Positions 55,917-63,754 of a stretch of 64,000 bases of DNA are shown piece by piece. How positions within the stretch are numbered: position 1 is the first letter of the stretch; the number at the start of each line of letters is the position of its first letter. The stretch comes from JAEUMY01 sp033764435 (GTDB lineage Bacteria; Pseudomonadota; Gammaproteobacteria; Burkholderiales; Usitatibacteraceae). The stretch covers positions 62,001-126,000 of the forward strand of contig JANRIX010000005.1 of NCBI GenBank assembly GCA_033764435.1, written 5' to 3'. Both the position numbers and the translations under genes were made by a program. Below the pieces are notes generated by a model. It did not search any database. It saw only the letters and a list, made by a program, of their open reading frames with translations, and was not told where the DNA came from.

Positions 55917-55942
55917 CGTGGCCTACATCAGTTCCCGCAAGC

Positions 55943-56485
55943 TCAGCGCCGGAACCAGCCGGGTTTCAGCATGGCGAAAAGCCCGAAGAGAAAGAAAGCG
56001 ACAAACCACACCAGCGCCCATTCGGGGATGGACAGCAAGAGGAAACGCCACTTCACTTCCGAACACTCGCCGGAGCCCGCGAAAATTTTCGGCAACGCCT
56101 GCGCCAGCGAGAACGTGTTGACGAGGTAGTGCAGGTCACCCGCCGCGCAACCGGCGTTCTCCGGTGGGAAATACTGCACCCAGGTGTGGTTGGCCGCGAC
56201 CCCGCCGCCCAGCAGCGCGAAGAAACCGATCACGCCGCCGTAGACGCGCCGTCCGCGGAAATCCGGATTGTGGATGCCCGCCGCCAGCGCGGCGACGCCG
56301 ACGAGAAAGAAACCGTAGCGTTGCAACACGCACATCGGACACGGGTCGAGATAGAGCTGCCCCTGCAGGTACCAGATGGCAAAACCGAGCAGGCCTGCGC
56401 AGATCAGAAAAATGCCAATGCAGGTCATCCGAAAATGACGCAGTGGACTGCCATGCCCCGGCGCATTGTGCACGGCGCCGCTCAT
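55943..56485 (-). CDS. dsbB: Disulfide bond formation protein B
   Basis: This four-helix inner-membrane quinone reductase (180 residues) re-oxidises DsbA. Both periplasmic Cys pairs are visible: CPMC after helix 1 in QLYLDPCPMCVLQRYGFF, and the loop pair Cys in ENAGCAAG and GSGECSEV. It overlaps the ltaE stop as ATGA at 56482-56485. The start MSGAVHNAPG follows from that overlap. Confidence 0.93.
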   Translation of the reverse strand: MSGAVHNAPGHGSPLRHFRMTCIGIFLICAGLLGFAIWYLQGQLYLDPCPMCVLQRYGFFLVGVAALAAGIHNPDFRGRRVYGGVIGFFALLGGGVAANHTWVQYFPPENAGCAAGDLHYLVNTFSLAQALPKIFAGSGECSEVKWRFLLLSIPEWALVWFVAFFLFGLFAMLKPGWFRR

Positions 56486-57507
56486 GCCGCCACTCGCTGT
56501 CCGGACTTGGCAAAGAACTCCGCGAATGCTGCAACGACACGATCGACTTCGGCAGCGGAGAAGTCGAGATGCGTCACCAGCCGCATGGTTGGTGCCGCGA
56601 TGGCGACCATCCCGGTTGCCTTCAGATGCGCGGCCAGCCCGGCCACCGCGTCGGGCGGCACTTGCACGAACACCATGTTGGTCTGCACCGGCGCCACCTT
56701 CAACGCGCCGATCCGTGCCAGCCCCTCGCCCAGCCGGGCGGCGTTGGCGTGGTCCTCGGCCAGCCGGTCCACGTGATGATCGATCGCATACAGACCCGCC
56801 GCCGCGATAATGCCGGCCTGGCGCATGCCGCCACCGACCATCTTCCGCCAGCGCCGCGCTGCCTTGATGTAGTCCTTGCCGCCCACCAGCACCGAACCCG
56901 CCGGTGCGCCCAGTCCCTTGGACAGGCACACCGATACTGAATCGAAGCCCGCACAGAGCTCAGCCGGCGCAACACCCAGCTTCACGCAGGCGTTGTACAC
57001 GCGGGCGCCATCAAGATGCAGCGCAAGGCCCTTTTCCCGGCAAAACGCCACCGCGCGACGGTGATAGTCCAGCGACAGCACCTTGCCGCCGATGGTGTTT
57101 TCGATGGCGAGCAGCCGGGTGCGGGCAAAGTGGGAATCGTCCGGCTTGATGGCACGCGCCACCTCGGCCAGATTCAGCGACCCATCCGGCTGATTGGTGA
57201 GCGGCTGCGGCTGGATGCTGCCCAGCACGGCGGCGCCGCCGCCCTCGTACTTGTAGGTATGCGCGTCCTGGCCGACGATGTACTCGTCGCCACGCTGGCA
57301 GTGAGTCATCAGCGCCACCAGGTTGCTCTGCGTACCGGTGGGCAGGAAAAGCCCCGCCTCGAAGCCAAAACGCTCGGCCACGACGGCTTCCAGCCGGTTC
57401 ACGGTGGGGTCATCGCCAAACACGTCATCCCCGACCTCGGCGGCCGCCATGGCGGCGCGCATGGCGGGTCCGGGACGGGTGACGGTATCGCTACGCAGAT
57501 CGATCAT
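56482..57507 (-). CDS. ltaE: Low-specificity L-threonine aldolase
   Basis: This PLP enzyme splits L-threonine and allo-threonine to glycine and acetaldehyde. The 341-residue protein begins MIDLRSDTVTRP, the family hallmark. It has the glycine-rich and carboxylate sites (PTGTQSNLVAL) and the PLP Lys in VCLSKGLGAPAGS. A longer open frame upstream would include an intergenic palindrome, so the ATG at 57507 is chosen. It could feed glycine to the nearby glycine-cleavage genes, though it is a separate unit. Confidence 0.95.
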   Translation of the reverse strand: MIDLRSDTVTRPGPAMRAAMAAAEVGDDVFGDDPTVNRLEAVVAERFGFEAGLFLPTGTQSNLVALMTHCQRGDEYIVGQDAHTYKYEGGGAAVLGSIQPQPLTNQPDGSLNLAEVARAIKPDDSHFARTRLLAIENTIGGKVLSLDYHRRAVAFCREKGLALHLDGARVYNACVKLGVAPAELCAGFDSVSVCLSKGLGAPAGSVLVGGKDYIKAARRWRKMVGGGMRQAGIIAAAGLYAIDHHVDRLAEDHANAARLGEGLARIGALKVAPVQTNMVFVQVPPDAVAGLAAHLKATGMVAIAAPTMRLVTHLDFSAAEVDRVVAAFAEFFAKSGQRVAA

Positions 57508-57549
57508 GGTGGGCAACCGTGCAAAAAGTGATTGAAGGATGCGGCCAGC

Positions 57550-57561
57550 GCGAATATTCGC
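57550..57561. repeat. GCGAATATTCGC palindrome, copy 19
   Basis: Exact intergenic copy 43 bp upstream of the ltaE start. Confidence 0.95.
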
Positions 57562-57591
57562 CACGCGGCGCACATTCTCGCAGAGCGACGC

Positions 57592-57960
57592 TCAGGCTGC
57601 CTCCAGCGCATGCGCCATCAGTTCCTCCAGCGTGACGAAGAGCAACGCACGCTCATGGGTCGACTCCAGCACCACGGGCGGGGCCAGCCCCGCGACCAGC
57701 GCCTCGCGCCAGCGCAGCGCACAGAGGCACCAGCGATCACCGGGCTTCAGGCCGGGAAAGCGGTAGTCGGGAACCGGCGTCTCCAGGTCGTTGCCACGCT
57801 CGCGGCTGAAATCGAGGAATTCTCGGGTGACCTTGGCGCAGATCACGTGGGAGCCACGATCTTCTGCCACCGTGTGGCACCAGCCATCGCGGAAGTAGCC
57901 GGTGAGAGGGGAAAAACAGCAGGCCATGAGTGGCCCGCCGAGCACATTGCGGGAGGTCAT
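57592..57960 (-). CDS. DUF2237 family protein
   Basis: This 122-residue protein matches DUF2237 in every conserved phrase: RNVLGGPLMACC, PLTGYFRDGWCHT, DRGSHVICAKVTREFLDFSRERGNDL and FPGLKPGDRWCLCALRW. The family has several conserved Cys and unknown function. The start at 57960 gives the usual N-terminus. It is divergent from the cold-shock gene, separated by 238 bp that contains the cold-shock leader. Confidence 0.9.
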   Translation of the reverse strand: MTSRNVLGGPLMACCFSPLTGYFRDGWCHTVAEDRGSHVICAKVTREFLDFSRERGNDLETPVPDYRFPGLKPGDRWCLCALRWREALVAGLAPPVVLESTHERALLFVTLEELMAHALEAA

Positions 57961-57985
57961 GAAAAAAGGCTTTGGAAACGGGGGG

Positions 57986-58014
57986 TTGCAGGGGCTATCG
58001 GTCTAGGGTATTGT
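57986..58014 (+). promoter_or_regulatory. Promoter of the cold-shock gene
   Basis: TTGCAG (57986-57991), a 17-bp spacer and TATTGT (58009-58014) form a plausible sigma-70 promoter. Transcription would begin near 58021, leaving a leader of about 180 bases. Long leaders are typical of temperature-responsive csp mRNAs. Confidence 0.5.
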
Positions 58015-58198
58015 GCGCGTGCAGTCGATTCAGGCAGTCCTTGGTTCAGCTTCAGTTTACGCACGTTCTTGATGCACACGTTTCACCCGTGTTGAGTCCG
58101 TGCCGTTGCTTTGGTTCCCTTGAGGTGTCTGCAGTTAGCTGTACGGGTCAATGATGCAATGAAGGCCCGGATTCATTTTTTATCTCAAAGGAACAAAC

Positions 58199-58402
58199 AT
58201 GCAACAAGGTACCGTGAAGTGGTTCAACGACGCCAAGGGCTTCGGCTTTATTACCCCGGACGGCGGTGGCGAAGATCTCTTCGCTCACTTCTCCGAAATC
58301 CAGGCCAACGGCTTCAAGTCGCTGAAAGAAAATCAGCGCGTGCAGTTCGAAGTCAAGACCGGCCCGAAGGGTAAGCAAGCCTGCACCATCCAGCCCATCT
58401 AA
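58199..58402 (+). CDS. cspA: Cold-shock protein
   Basis: This 67-residue nucleic-acid chaperone has RNP1 KGFGFI and RNP2 LFAHF, the conserved GTVKWFNDAKGFGFI start and a complete five-strand barrel. It is preceded by a long leader and followed by an excellent terminator, so it is a single-gene unit. Confidence 0.96.
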   Translation: MQQGTVKWFNDAKGFGFITPDGGGEDLFAHFSEIQANGFKSLKENQRVQFEVKTGPKGKQACTIQPI

Positions 58403-58427
58403 GCTGACTGGTCAGAACCGCAGAAAG

Positions 58428-58454
58428 AAAAAGCCACCTTCGGGTGGCTTTTTT
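58428..58454 (+). terminator. Terminator of the cold-shock gene
   Basis: The stem GCCACC/GGTGGC has a TTCG tetraloop and is followed by TTTTTT, preceded by an A-run. This is a classical intrinsic terminator. A one-mismatch copy of the abundant palindrome begins nine bases later. Confidence 0.95.
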
Positions 58455-58481
58455 GTTTGGGTGCCAATATTCGCAACGCAA

Positions 58482-60083
58482 TCAGACCGCCGGATTCACC
58501 GTCCGCGCAAACGTGGGCGCCTTCCTCGCTTTGCTGGCCTGCTCGAACGCATACGCATAGCCAATCAACTTGGCATCGCTCCACGCCGTCCCCACAAACG
58601 AGATGCCACAGGGCAAGCCGCGCACGAACCCTGCCGGCACGGTGATGTGCGGATAGCCCGCCACGGCCGCTGGTGAACTGAACCCGCCGCCGCTGTTGTC
58701 ACCGCGGATGAAATCCGTGAGCCATGCGGGCGAGCCGCTGGGGGCCACCAGCGCATCGAGATTGTTGTCCTTCAGCGCTTTGTCGATGCCTTCTTCGCGG
58801 GTGAACTTGTGGTTGTTGGCCAGCGCGTCCAGGTATTCCTGGCTGGTGAGATCACCCTTGGCCTCGGCGAGGAGGAAGTGCTCCTGGCCAAACCAAGGCA
58901 TTTCCTTTTTCTTGTTGGCTTCGTTGAAGGCGATGATGTCGGCCAGCGTCTTGACCTTTGCCGTGGGCGCGTACTCACGCAAGTAGGCGGCGAGGCCGGC
59001 CTTCAGTTCGTACAGCAGCACCTGATATTCAGTCGCGCCAAACTTGCCGGCACCGGGCATTTCCTTGATGTCCACCAACGTAGCACCTTGTGCCTTCAGC
59101 ACTTCCAGCGCCTTCTCGATCTCGGCGGACACAAGATCGTTCCGGCCGCCGAACTGCGAGCGCACGACGCCAATGCGCGCACCCTTCAGCGCATCCTTGT
59201 TGAGCGCCTTGGTGTAGTCGACGGATTTGTCAGAGGCCTCCTTGGTGGCGGGGTCGCTGACGTCCGTGCCGGCCAGCGCGGTGAGCAGCGCGGCGGCGTC
59301 CGCCACGGTGCGCGTCATGGGGCCGGCCGTGTCCTGCGAATGCGCGATGGGGATGATGCCGCTGCGGCTCACGAGTCCCAGCGTGGGCTTGATGCCGACC
59401 AGGCCGTTGATGCTCGACGGCGAAATGATGGAGCCATCGGTTTCGGTGCCCACCGTCAGCGTGGCCAGGCTGGCGGCAGCGGCCGCGCCTGAACCCGAGC
59501 TGGAGCCTGACGTGTTGCGGTCCAGCGCATAGGGATTCTTCGTGAGCCCGCCACGCGCGCTCCAGCCGGAGGTGGAACGGGTACTGCGAATATTCGCCCA
59601 CTCGGAAAGGTTGGTCTTGCCCAGGATCACCGCGCCCGCATCGCGGAGTCGCGTGACGATGTGCGCATCCTTGATGGCGCGGGCGCCGAGCAACGCGAGC
59701 GATCCCGCCGTCGTCTGCATCTTGTCGCCGGTGGCGATGTTGTCTTTCAGGAGAACCGGAATGCCATGCAACGGCCCGCGCACCTTGCCGGCCTTGCGCT
59801 CCTTGTCCATCTGGGTGGCGATGGAAATCGCGTCGGGATTCATCTCGATCACCGAGTTGATGCGCGGCCCGGCTTTGTCGATGGCCTTGATGCGGGCGAT
59901 GTAAGCCTGGGTCAGCGCCTTGGACGTGAGCTTGCCGCTCGCCATGGCCTTTTGCAGGTCGGCAACACCGGCCTCGACCACGGTAAAGCCACCCTTGGCG
60001 GCGGACGGTGCGGCGACGGCGGCGCTGGCAGCCGAGGCGGAAGAAACGGCAGCGGAAATCTTGAGGAAGGTCCGGCGATCCAT
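58482..60083 (-). CDS. Amidase, Tat-exported
   Basis: This 533-residue amidase-signature enzyme has a Tat signal (DRRTFLKISAAVSSASAASAAVA) in the first 28 residues. The catalytic set is visible: Lys in PVLLKDNIATG, cis-Ser in NTSGSSSGSG and nucleophile Ser in GTETDGSIISP. It is likely to hydrolyse an amide in the periplasm; the substrate is unknown. The palindrome codes ANIR at residues 163-166 (EWANIRSTRSTSGWS), inside the otherwise conserved region between Lys and cis-Ser. Confidence 0.92.
   Translation of the reverse strand: MDRRTFLKISAAVSSASAASAAVAAPSAAKGGFTVVEAGVADLQKAMASGKLTSKALTQAYIARIKAIDKAGPRINSVIEMNPDAISIATQMDKERKAGKVRGPLHGIPVLLKDNIATGDKMQTTAGSLALLGARAIKDAHIVTRLRDAGAVILGKTNLSEWANIRSTRSTSGWSARGGLTKNPYALDRNTSGSSSGSGAAAAASLATLTVGTETDGSIISPSSINGLVGIKPTLGLVSRSGIIPIAHSQDTAGPMTRTVADAAALLTALAGTDVSDPATKEASDKSVDYTKALNKDALKGARIGVVRSQFGGRNDLVSAEIEKALEVLKAQGATLVDIKEMPGAGKFGATEYQVLLYELKAGLAAYLREYAPTAKVKTLADIIAFNEANKKKEMPWFGQEHFLLAEAKGDLTSQEYLDALANNHKFTREEGIDKALKDNNLDALVAPSGSPAWLTDFIRGDNSGGGFSSPAAVAGYPHITVPAGFVRGLPCGISFVGTAWSDAKLIGYAYAFEQASKARKAPTFARTVNPAV
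59586..59597. repeat. GCGAATATTCGC palindrome, copy 20
   Basis: Exact copy in the amidase gene, ANIR (163-166). Confidence 0.95.
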
Positions 60084-60113
60084 GAAATGTCTCCTTGGGG
60101 ATCGCCGGATTGT

Positions 60114-60138
60114 AGGGCGAATCAGTGCGATTCGCCCT
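60114..60138. terminator. Hairpin after gcvP
   Basis: A 10-bp perfect stem AGGGCGAATC/GATTCGCCCT with a 5-base loop starts 18 bp after the gcvP stop, in the short gap before the amidase start. No T-run follows, so termination is uncertain. Confidence 0.5.
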
Positions 60139-60155
60139 CGCCAGAGTAAGAGGCC

Positions 60156-63077
60156 CTACTCCGCGTACTCACTCATCGGAATGCACGAGCAGAACAGGTT
60201 GCGGTCGCCGTACACGTTGTCCGCACGCCCCACCGGGACCCAGTACTTCGTCTCGCGCAGACTTTTCACCGGATAGGCGGCGAGTTCGCGCGAATACTTC
60301 CGCTCCCACTTGTCCGACGTCACCACGGCGGCGGTGTGCGGCGCGTGCTTCAGCGGGTTGTCCTCGCGGTCCATGCGGCCTTCTTCCACCGCGCGGATTT
60401 CCTCGCGGATGGCGATCATGGCGTCGATGAAGCGGTCCAGCTCGTACTTGGATTCGCTTTCCGTCGGCTCGATCATCAGCGTGCCGGCCACCGGGAAGGA
60501 CATGGTGGGCGCGTGGAAGCCGTAGTCGATGAGGCGCTTGGCCACGTCATCCACGGTGATGCCCGACTTCTCCTTGATGGGGCGCAGATCGAGGATGCAC
60601 TCGTGCGCGATCAGGCCGCCCTGGCCGCTGTACAGCACCGGATAGTGCGGGCCGAGGCGCTTGGCGATGTAGTTGGCGTTGAGGATGGCGACTTCGGTGG
60701 CGTCGGTGAGGCCCTTTCCGCCCATCATGGCGATGTACATCCACGAGATGGGCAGGATGGAAGCGGAGCCGAATGGCGCCGCGGACACGGGGCCGATCTG
60801 CTTGCCGTCACCGTCACGTTGAGTACGCGGGAGGAACGGTGCGAGGTGCGCGCCCACCGCGACAGGACCCACGCCGGGTCCACCACCACCGTGCGGAATG
60901 CAGAAGGTCTTGTGCAGGTTGAGGTGCGACACGTCGCCGCCGAACTTGCCAGGCGCGCAGAGACCCACCATGGCGTTCATGTTGGCGCCGTCGATGTACA
61001 CCTGCCCGCCGTGTGCATGCACGATGTCGCAGATCTCGGTGATGCCCGCCTCGAACACGCCGTGCGTGGAGGGATAGGTCACCATGATCGCGGCGAGATT
61101 CTTCGTGTGCTGCTCGGCCTTGGCCTTGAGATCGGCGAGATCGACGTTGCCGTGCTCATCGCACGCCACGACCACCACCTGCATGTTCACCATCTGGGCC
61201 GAGGCCGGGTTGGTGCCGTGCGCGGAGCTGGGGATGAGGCAGATGTTGCGATGCCCTTCACCACGGCTCCGGTGATACGCCTGGATGACGAGCAGGCCGG
61301 CGTACTCGCCCTGCGAGCCGGCATTGGGCTGCAGCGACACGGCTGCATAGCCGGTGGCAGCGCAGAGCATCTTCTCCAGCGTGGTGATGAGCTCGCGATA
61401 TCCCTCTGTCTGGTCAGCCGGTGCGAAGGGGTGGATGGCGCCGAACTCGGGCCAGGTCACCGGGATCATCTCGCTGGTCGCGTTGAGCTTCATGGTGCAC
61501 GAGCCCAGCGGGATCATGGCGCGGTCAAGCGCGATGTCCTTGTCGGCGAGCTTGCGCAGATAACGCAGCATCTCGGTTTCCGAGTGATGCGTGTTGAACA
61601 CAGGATGCGTGAGGTAGGCCGAGGTGCGTGCGAGCGACGCCGGGAAGCAGTCCGGCGCGCTCGATTCCAGCGCGTCGAAGTCGGGCAGCTTGGCGCCGTC
61701 CTTTGCGAATATTCGCCACAGCGACTGCACCTCGGCGCGAGTGGCCGTCTCATCCAGCGAGATGCCGAGCTGATCGACATCGATCTCGCGCAGGTTCATG
61801 CCTTTCGCGCGTGCGGCCGCGTGGAACGTCTTCGTGTGTGCGCCCGTCACCACGGTCAGCGTGTCGAACCAGCTGTCATTGGCCAGCTTGAAGCCCAGCT
61901 CACGGAGACCCGCAGCGAGCACGGAGGTCAGGCGGTGCGTGCGCTGCGCGATGCGCTTCAGCCCGGCGGGGCCGTGGTACACCGCGTACATGCTTGCGAT
62001 GACCGCCAGGAGCACCTGTGCCGTACAAATGTTGGACGTGGCCTTTTCGCGACGAATGTGCTGCTCCCGCGTCTGGAGTGCCAGGCGATACGCCTTGTTG
62101 CCCTGCGCATCCACGGTGACGCCGACGAGGCGGCCGGGCAGGCTGCGCTTCAGTTCGTCCTTGGTCGCCAGATAGCCCGCGTGCGGGCCACCGAAACCGA
62201 GCGGCACGCCGAAGCGCTGGGAGTTGCCGACCACCACATCCGCGCCCCACTCGCCCGGCGCCTTGAGCAGCGTGAGTGCCAGCAGATCGGCAGCGGCGAT
62301 GACCAGGCCGCCCTTGGCCTTCACGGCCGCGGTGACCGCCGCGTAGTCGGTGACATGACCTTGCGCACCGGGATACTGCAGCAGCACGGCGAAGTAGTCG
62401 CCATTGCCCGCCTCGGCAGCCGGGCCGACCTGCACGCTTATGCCGAGCGGCTCGGCGCGCGTTCTCACCACATCCAGCGTCTGCGGGAACACATCGTCTG
62501 CCACGAAAATCGTCATGCTCTTCGACCCTTCGACATCGCTCAGGGCAGGCTTGTAGCTGCGCAGGCACAGCGTCATCGCCTCGGCGGCGGCCGTGCCCTC
62601 GTCCAGCATGGACGCATTGGCGATGGCCATGCCGGTCAGGTCGCACACCATGGTCTGGAAGTTGATCAGCGCCTCCAGCCGGCCCTGGGAAATCTCGGGC
62701 TGATACGGCGTGTACGCGGTGTACCAGGCCGGGTTCTCCAGAATGTTGCGCAGGATGACGCCCGGCGTGTGGGTGTTGTAGTAGCCCTGCCCGATGAATG
62801 AACGCAGCACCTTGTTCTTCTGCGCGATGGCCTTCAACGCGGCCAGCGCTTCGGCCTCGGTCATGCTGCCCGGCAGCGGCAATGCGTCTGCCCGGCGAAT
62901 ATTCGCGGGCACCACGGCATCGATGAGTGCTGAGCGCGAGGCATAGCCCAGCGTTTGCAGCATCACTGCCTGATCGTTGGCGTCCGGGCCGATGTGGCGG
63001 CCGACGAAGGCATCGGGTTGCTCAAGCGCAGCCAGCGTGGCGCGGGCGGAGGTGGTGGGGTTCAGGGTGTCGGGCAT
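60156..63077 (-). CDS. gcvP: Glycine dehydrogenase (decarboxylating), P protein
   Basis: This 973-residue PLP enzyme decarboxylates glycine and passes the aminomethyl group to lipoylated GcvH. Fused P1 and P2 halves are complete. The PLP Lys lies in HLNLHKTFCIPHGGGGPGVGP. The start ATG at 63077 has an AGG site and gives the normal start before AFVGRHIGPD. Palindromes occur at residues 58-61 (PANIRR) and 455-458 (RIFA). Around residue 179 an extra PALSDVEG-like segment appears, absent from usual GcvP as I recall it, where the DNA looks like an inserted REP fragment. Confidence 0.96.
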   Translation of the reverse strand: MPDTLNPTTSARATLAALEQPDAFVGRHIGPDANDQAVMLQTLGYASRSALIDAVVPANIRRADALPLPGSMTEAEALAALKAIAQKNKVLRSFIGQGYYNTHTPGVILRNILENPAWYTAYTPYQPEISQGRLEALINFQTMVCDLTGMAIANASMLDEGTAAAEAMTLCLRSYKPALSDVEGSKSMTIFVADDVFPQTLDVVRTRAEPLGISVQVGPAAEAGNGDYFAVLLQYPGAQGHVTDYAAVTAAVKAKGGLVIAAADLLALTLLKAPGEWGADVVVGNSQRFGVPLGFGGPHAGYLATKDELKRSLPGRLVGVTVDAQGNKAYRLALQTREQHIRREKATSNICTAQVLLAVIASMYAVYHGPAGLKRIAQRTHRLTSVLAAGLRELGFKLANDSWFDTLTVVTGAHTKTFHAAARAKGMNLREIDVDQLGISLDETATRAEVQSLWRIFAKDGAKLPDFDALESSAPDCFPASLARTSAYLTHPVFNTHHSETEMLRYLRKLADKDIALDRAMIPLGSCTMKLNATSEMIPVTWPEFGAIHPFAPADQTEGYRELITTLEKMLCAATGYAAVSLQPNAGSQGEYAGLLVIQAYHRSRGEGHRNICLIPSSAHGTNPASAQMVNMQVVVVACDEHGNVDLADLKAKAEQHTKNLAAIMVTYPSTHGVFEAGITEICDIVHAHGGQVYIDGANMNAMVGLCAPGKFGGDVSHLNLHKTFCIPHGGGGPGVGPVAVGAHLAPFLPRTQRDGDGKQIGPVSAAPFGSASILPISWMYIAMMGGKGLTDATEVAILNANYIAKRLGPHYPVLYSGQGGLIAHECILDLRPIKEKSGITVDDVAKRLIDYGFHAPTMSFPVAGTLMIEPTESESKYELDRFIDAMIAIREEIRAVEEGRMDREDNPLKHAPHTAAVVTSDKWERKYSRELAAYPVKSLRETKYWVPVGRADNVYGDRNLFCSCIPMSEYAE
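61705..61716. repeat. GCGAATATTCGC palindrome, copy 21
   Basis: Exact copy in gcvP, RIFA frame (455-458), near the junction of the two halves. Confidence 0.95.
62526..62551. repeat. REP-like fragment inside gcvP
   Basis: The sequence CTTCGACATCGCTCAGGGC resembles the widespread intergenic repeat family built on CTTCGAC...CTCAGGGC. It is read in frame on the minus strand as ALSDVEG. It interrupts a region that is otherwise well conserved in GcvP. Confidence 0.6.
62895..62906. repeat. GCGAATATTCGC palindrome, copy 22
   Basis: Exact copy in gcvP, ANIR (58-61). Confidence 0.95.
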
Positions 63078-63155
63078 GTTGACCTCGGGAGGATTCTGGT
63101 GTGGCTTGAGAAATGATCTGGTGTTCCGAACTACTGCAAATATTCGCAATGGCAC

Positions 63156-63245
63156 TTCCCCCTTTGACAAAGGGGGATTGAGGGGGATTTGCCGTGATGC
63201 GTGAGGCTGAGAAATCCCCCCTGCCCCCCTTTAGTAAAGGGGGAA
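63156..63245. repeat. Imperfect inverted repeat, MITE/REP-like
   Basis: Two arms of about 35 bp (63156-63190 and 63212-63245) pair around a 21-bp spacer. Each arm itself contains a small palindrome of the form CCCCCTTT...AAAGGGGG. It lies between gcvP and gcvH and could form a large structure in the shared transcript. Confidence 0.85.
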
Positions 63246-63250
63246 ATATC

Positions 63251-63628
63251 TCAACCCGCCGACGCGGCGTAATCCGCCGCCGACATCAGCTTGCTCACGT
63301 CACCGGCGTTGTCCGGCTTGATCTTGAACATCCAGGCGGCGAAGGCATCCGCATTCACCTGCTCGGGCGTGGCGGTGAGTGCCTCGTTGATCGCGACCAC
63401 TTCGCCGGCCACCGGGAAGTAGATGTCGGACGCGGCCTTGACCGACTCGATCACGGCGATCTGCTCGCCCGCCGCGCCCTTCGCACCCACCTTGGGCAGC
63501 TCGAGGAACACGATGTCGCCCAGCGCTTCCTGCGCGTGGTCTGTGATGCCGACGGTCACGGTGCCGTCGCCTTCGGTCTTCACCCACTCATGCGTGGCGG
63601 TGTACTTGAGGGTATCCGGTGCTTTCAT
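63251..63628 (-). CDS. gcvH: Glycine cleavage system H protein
   Basis: This lipoyl carrier protein (125 residues) shuttles the aminomethyl intermediate between P and T proteins. The lipoylated Lys is residue 64 in IESVKAASD. N-terminal YTATHEWV and C-terminal helix are normal. It is separated from gcvP by the inverted repeat and from gcvT by another palindromic repeat. Confidence 0.97.
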   Translation of the reverse strand: MKAPDTLKYTATHEWVKTEGDGTVTVGITDHAQEALGDIVFLELPKVGAKGAAGEQIAVIESVKAASDIYFPVAGEVVAINEALTATPEQVNADAFAAWMFKIKPDNAGDVSKLMSAADYAASAG

Positions 63629-63681
63629 ATCTGGCTCCTTGATGAAGTTTGTTTTGCTTGTTCTGATGCGTCATAAAAATA

Positions 63682-63735
63682 CCGTTCGCCCTGAGGTATC
63701 GAAGGGCGCGGGCTTCGATACCTCAGCCCGAACGG
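63682..63735. repeat. REP-like 23-bp inverted repeat between gcvT and gcvH
   Basis: Arms 63682-63704 and 63713-63735 pair with two mismatches around an 8-base loop, and contain CTGAGGTATCGAAGGGC, related to the common repeat family of the CTGAG...CGAAGGGC type. It could modulate gcvT-gcvH message stability or be a small mobile repeat. Confidence 0.85.
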
Positions 63736-63754
63736 CGTGTAGCTGTGCGATGCC

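Noticed and set aside
56084..56098. CGAAAATTTTCG palindrome in dsbB as a relative of the repeated motif
   Set aside because: It differs at the centre and I noticed no second copy; likely chance.
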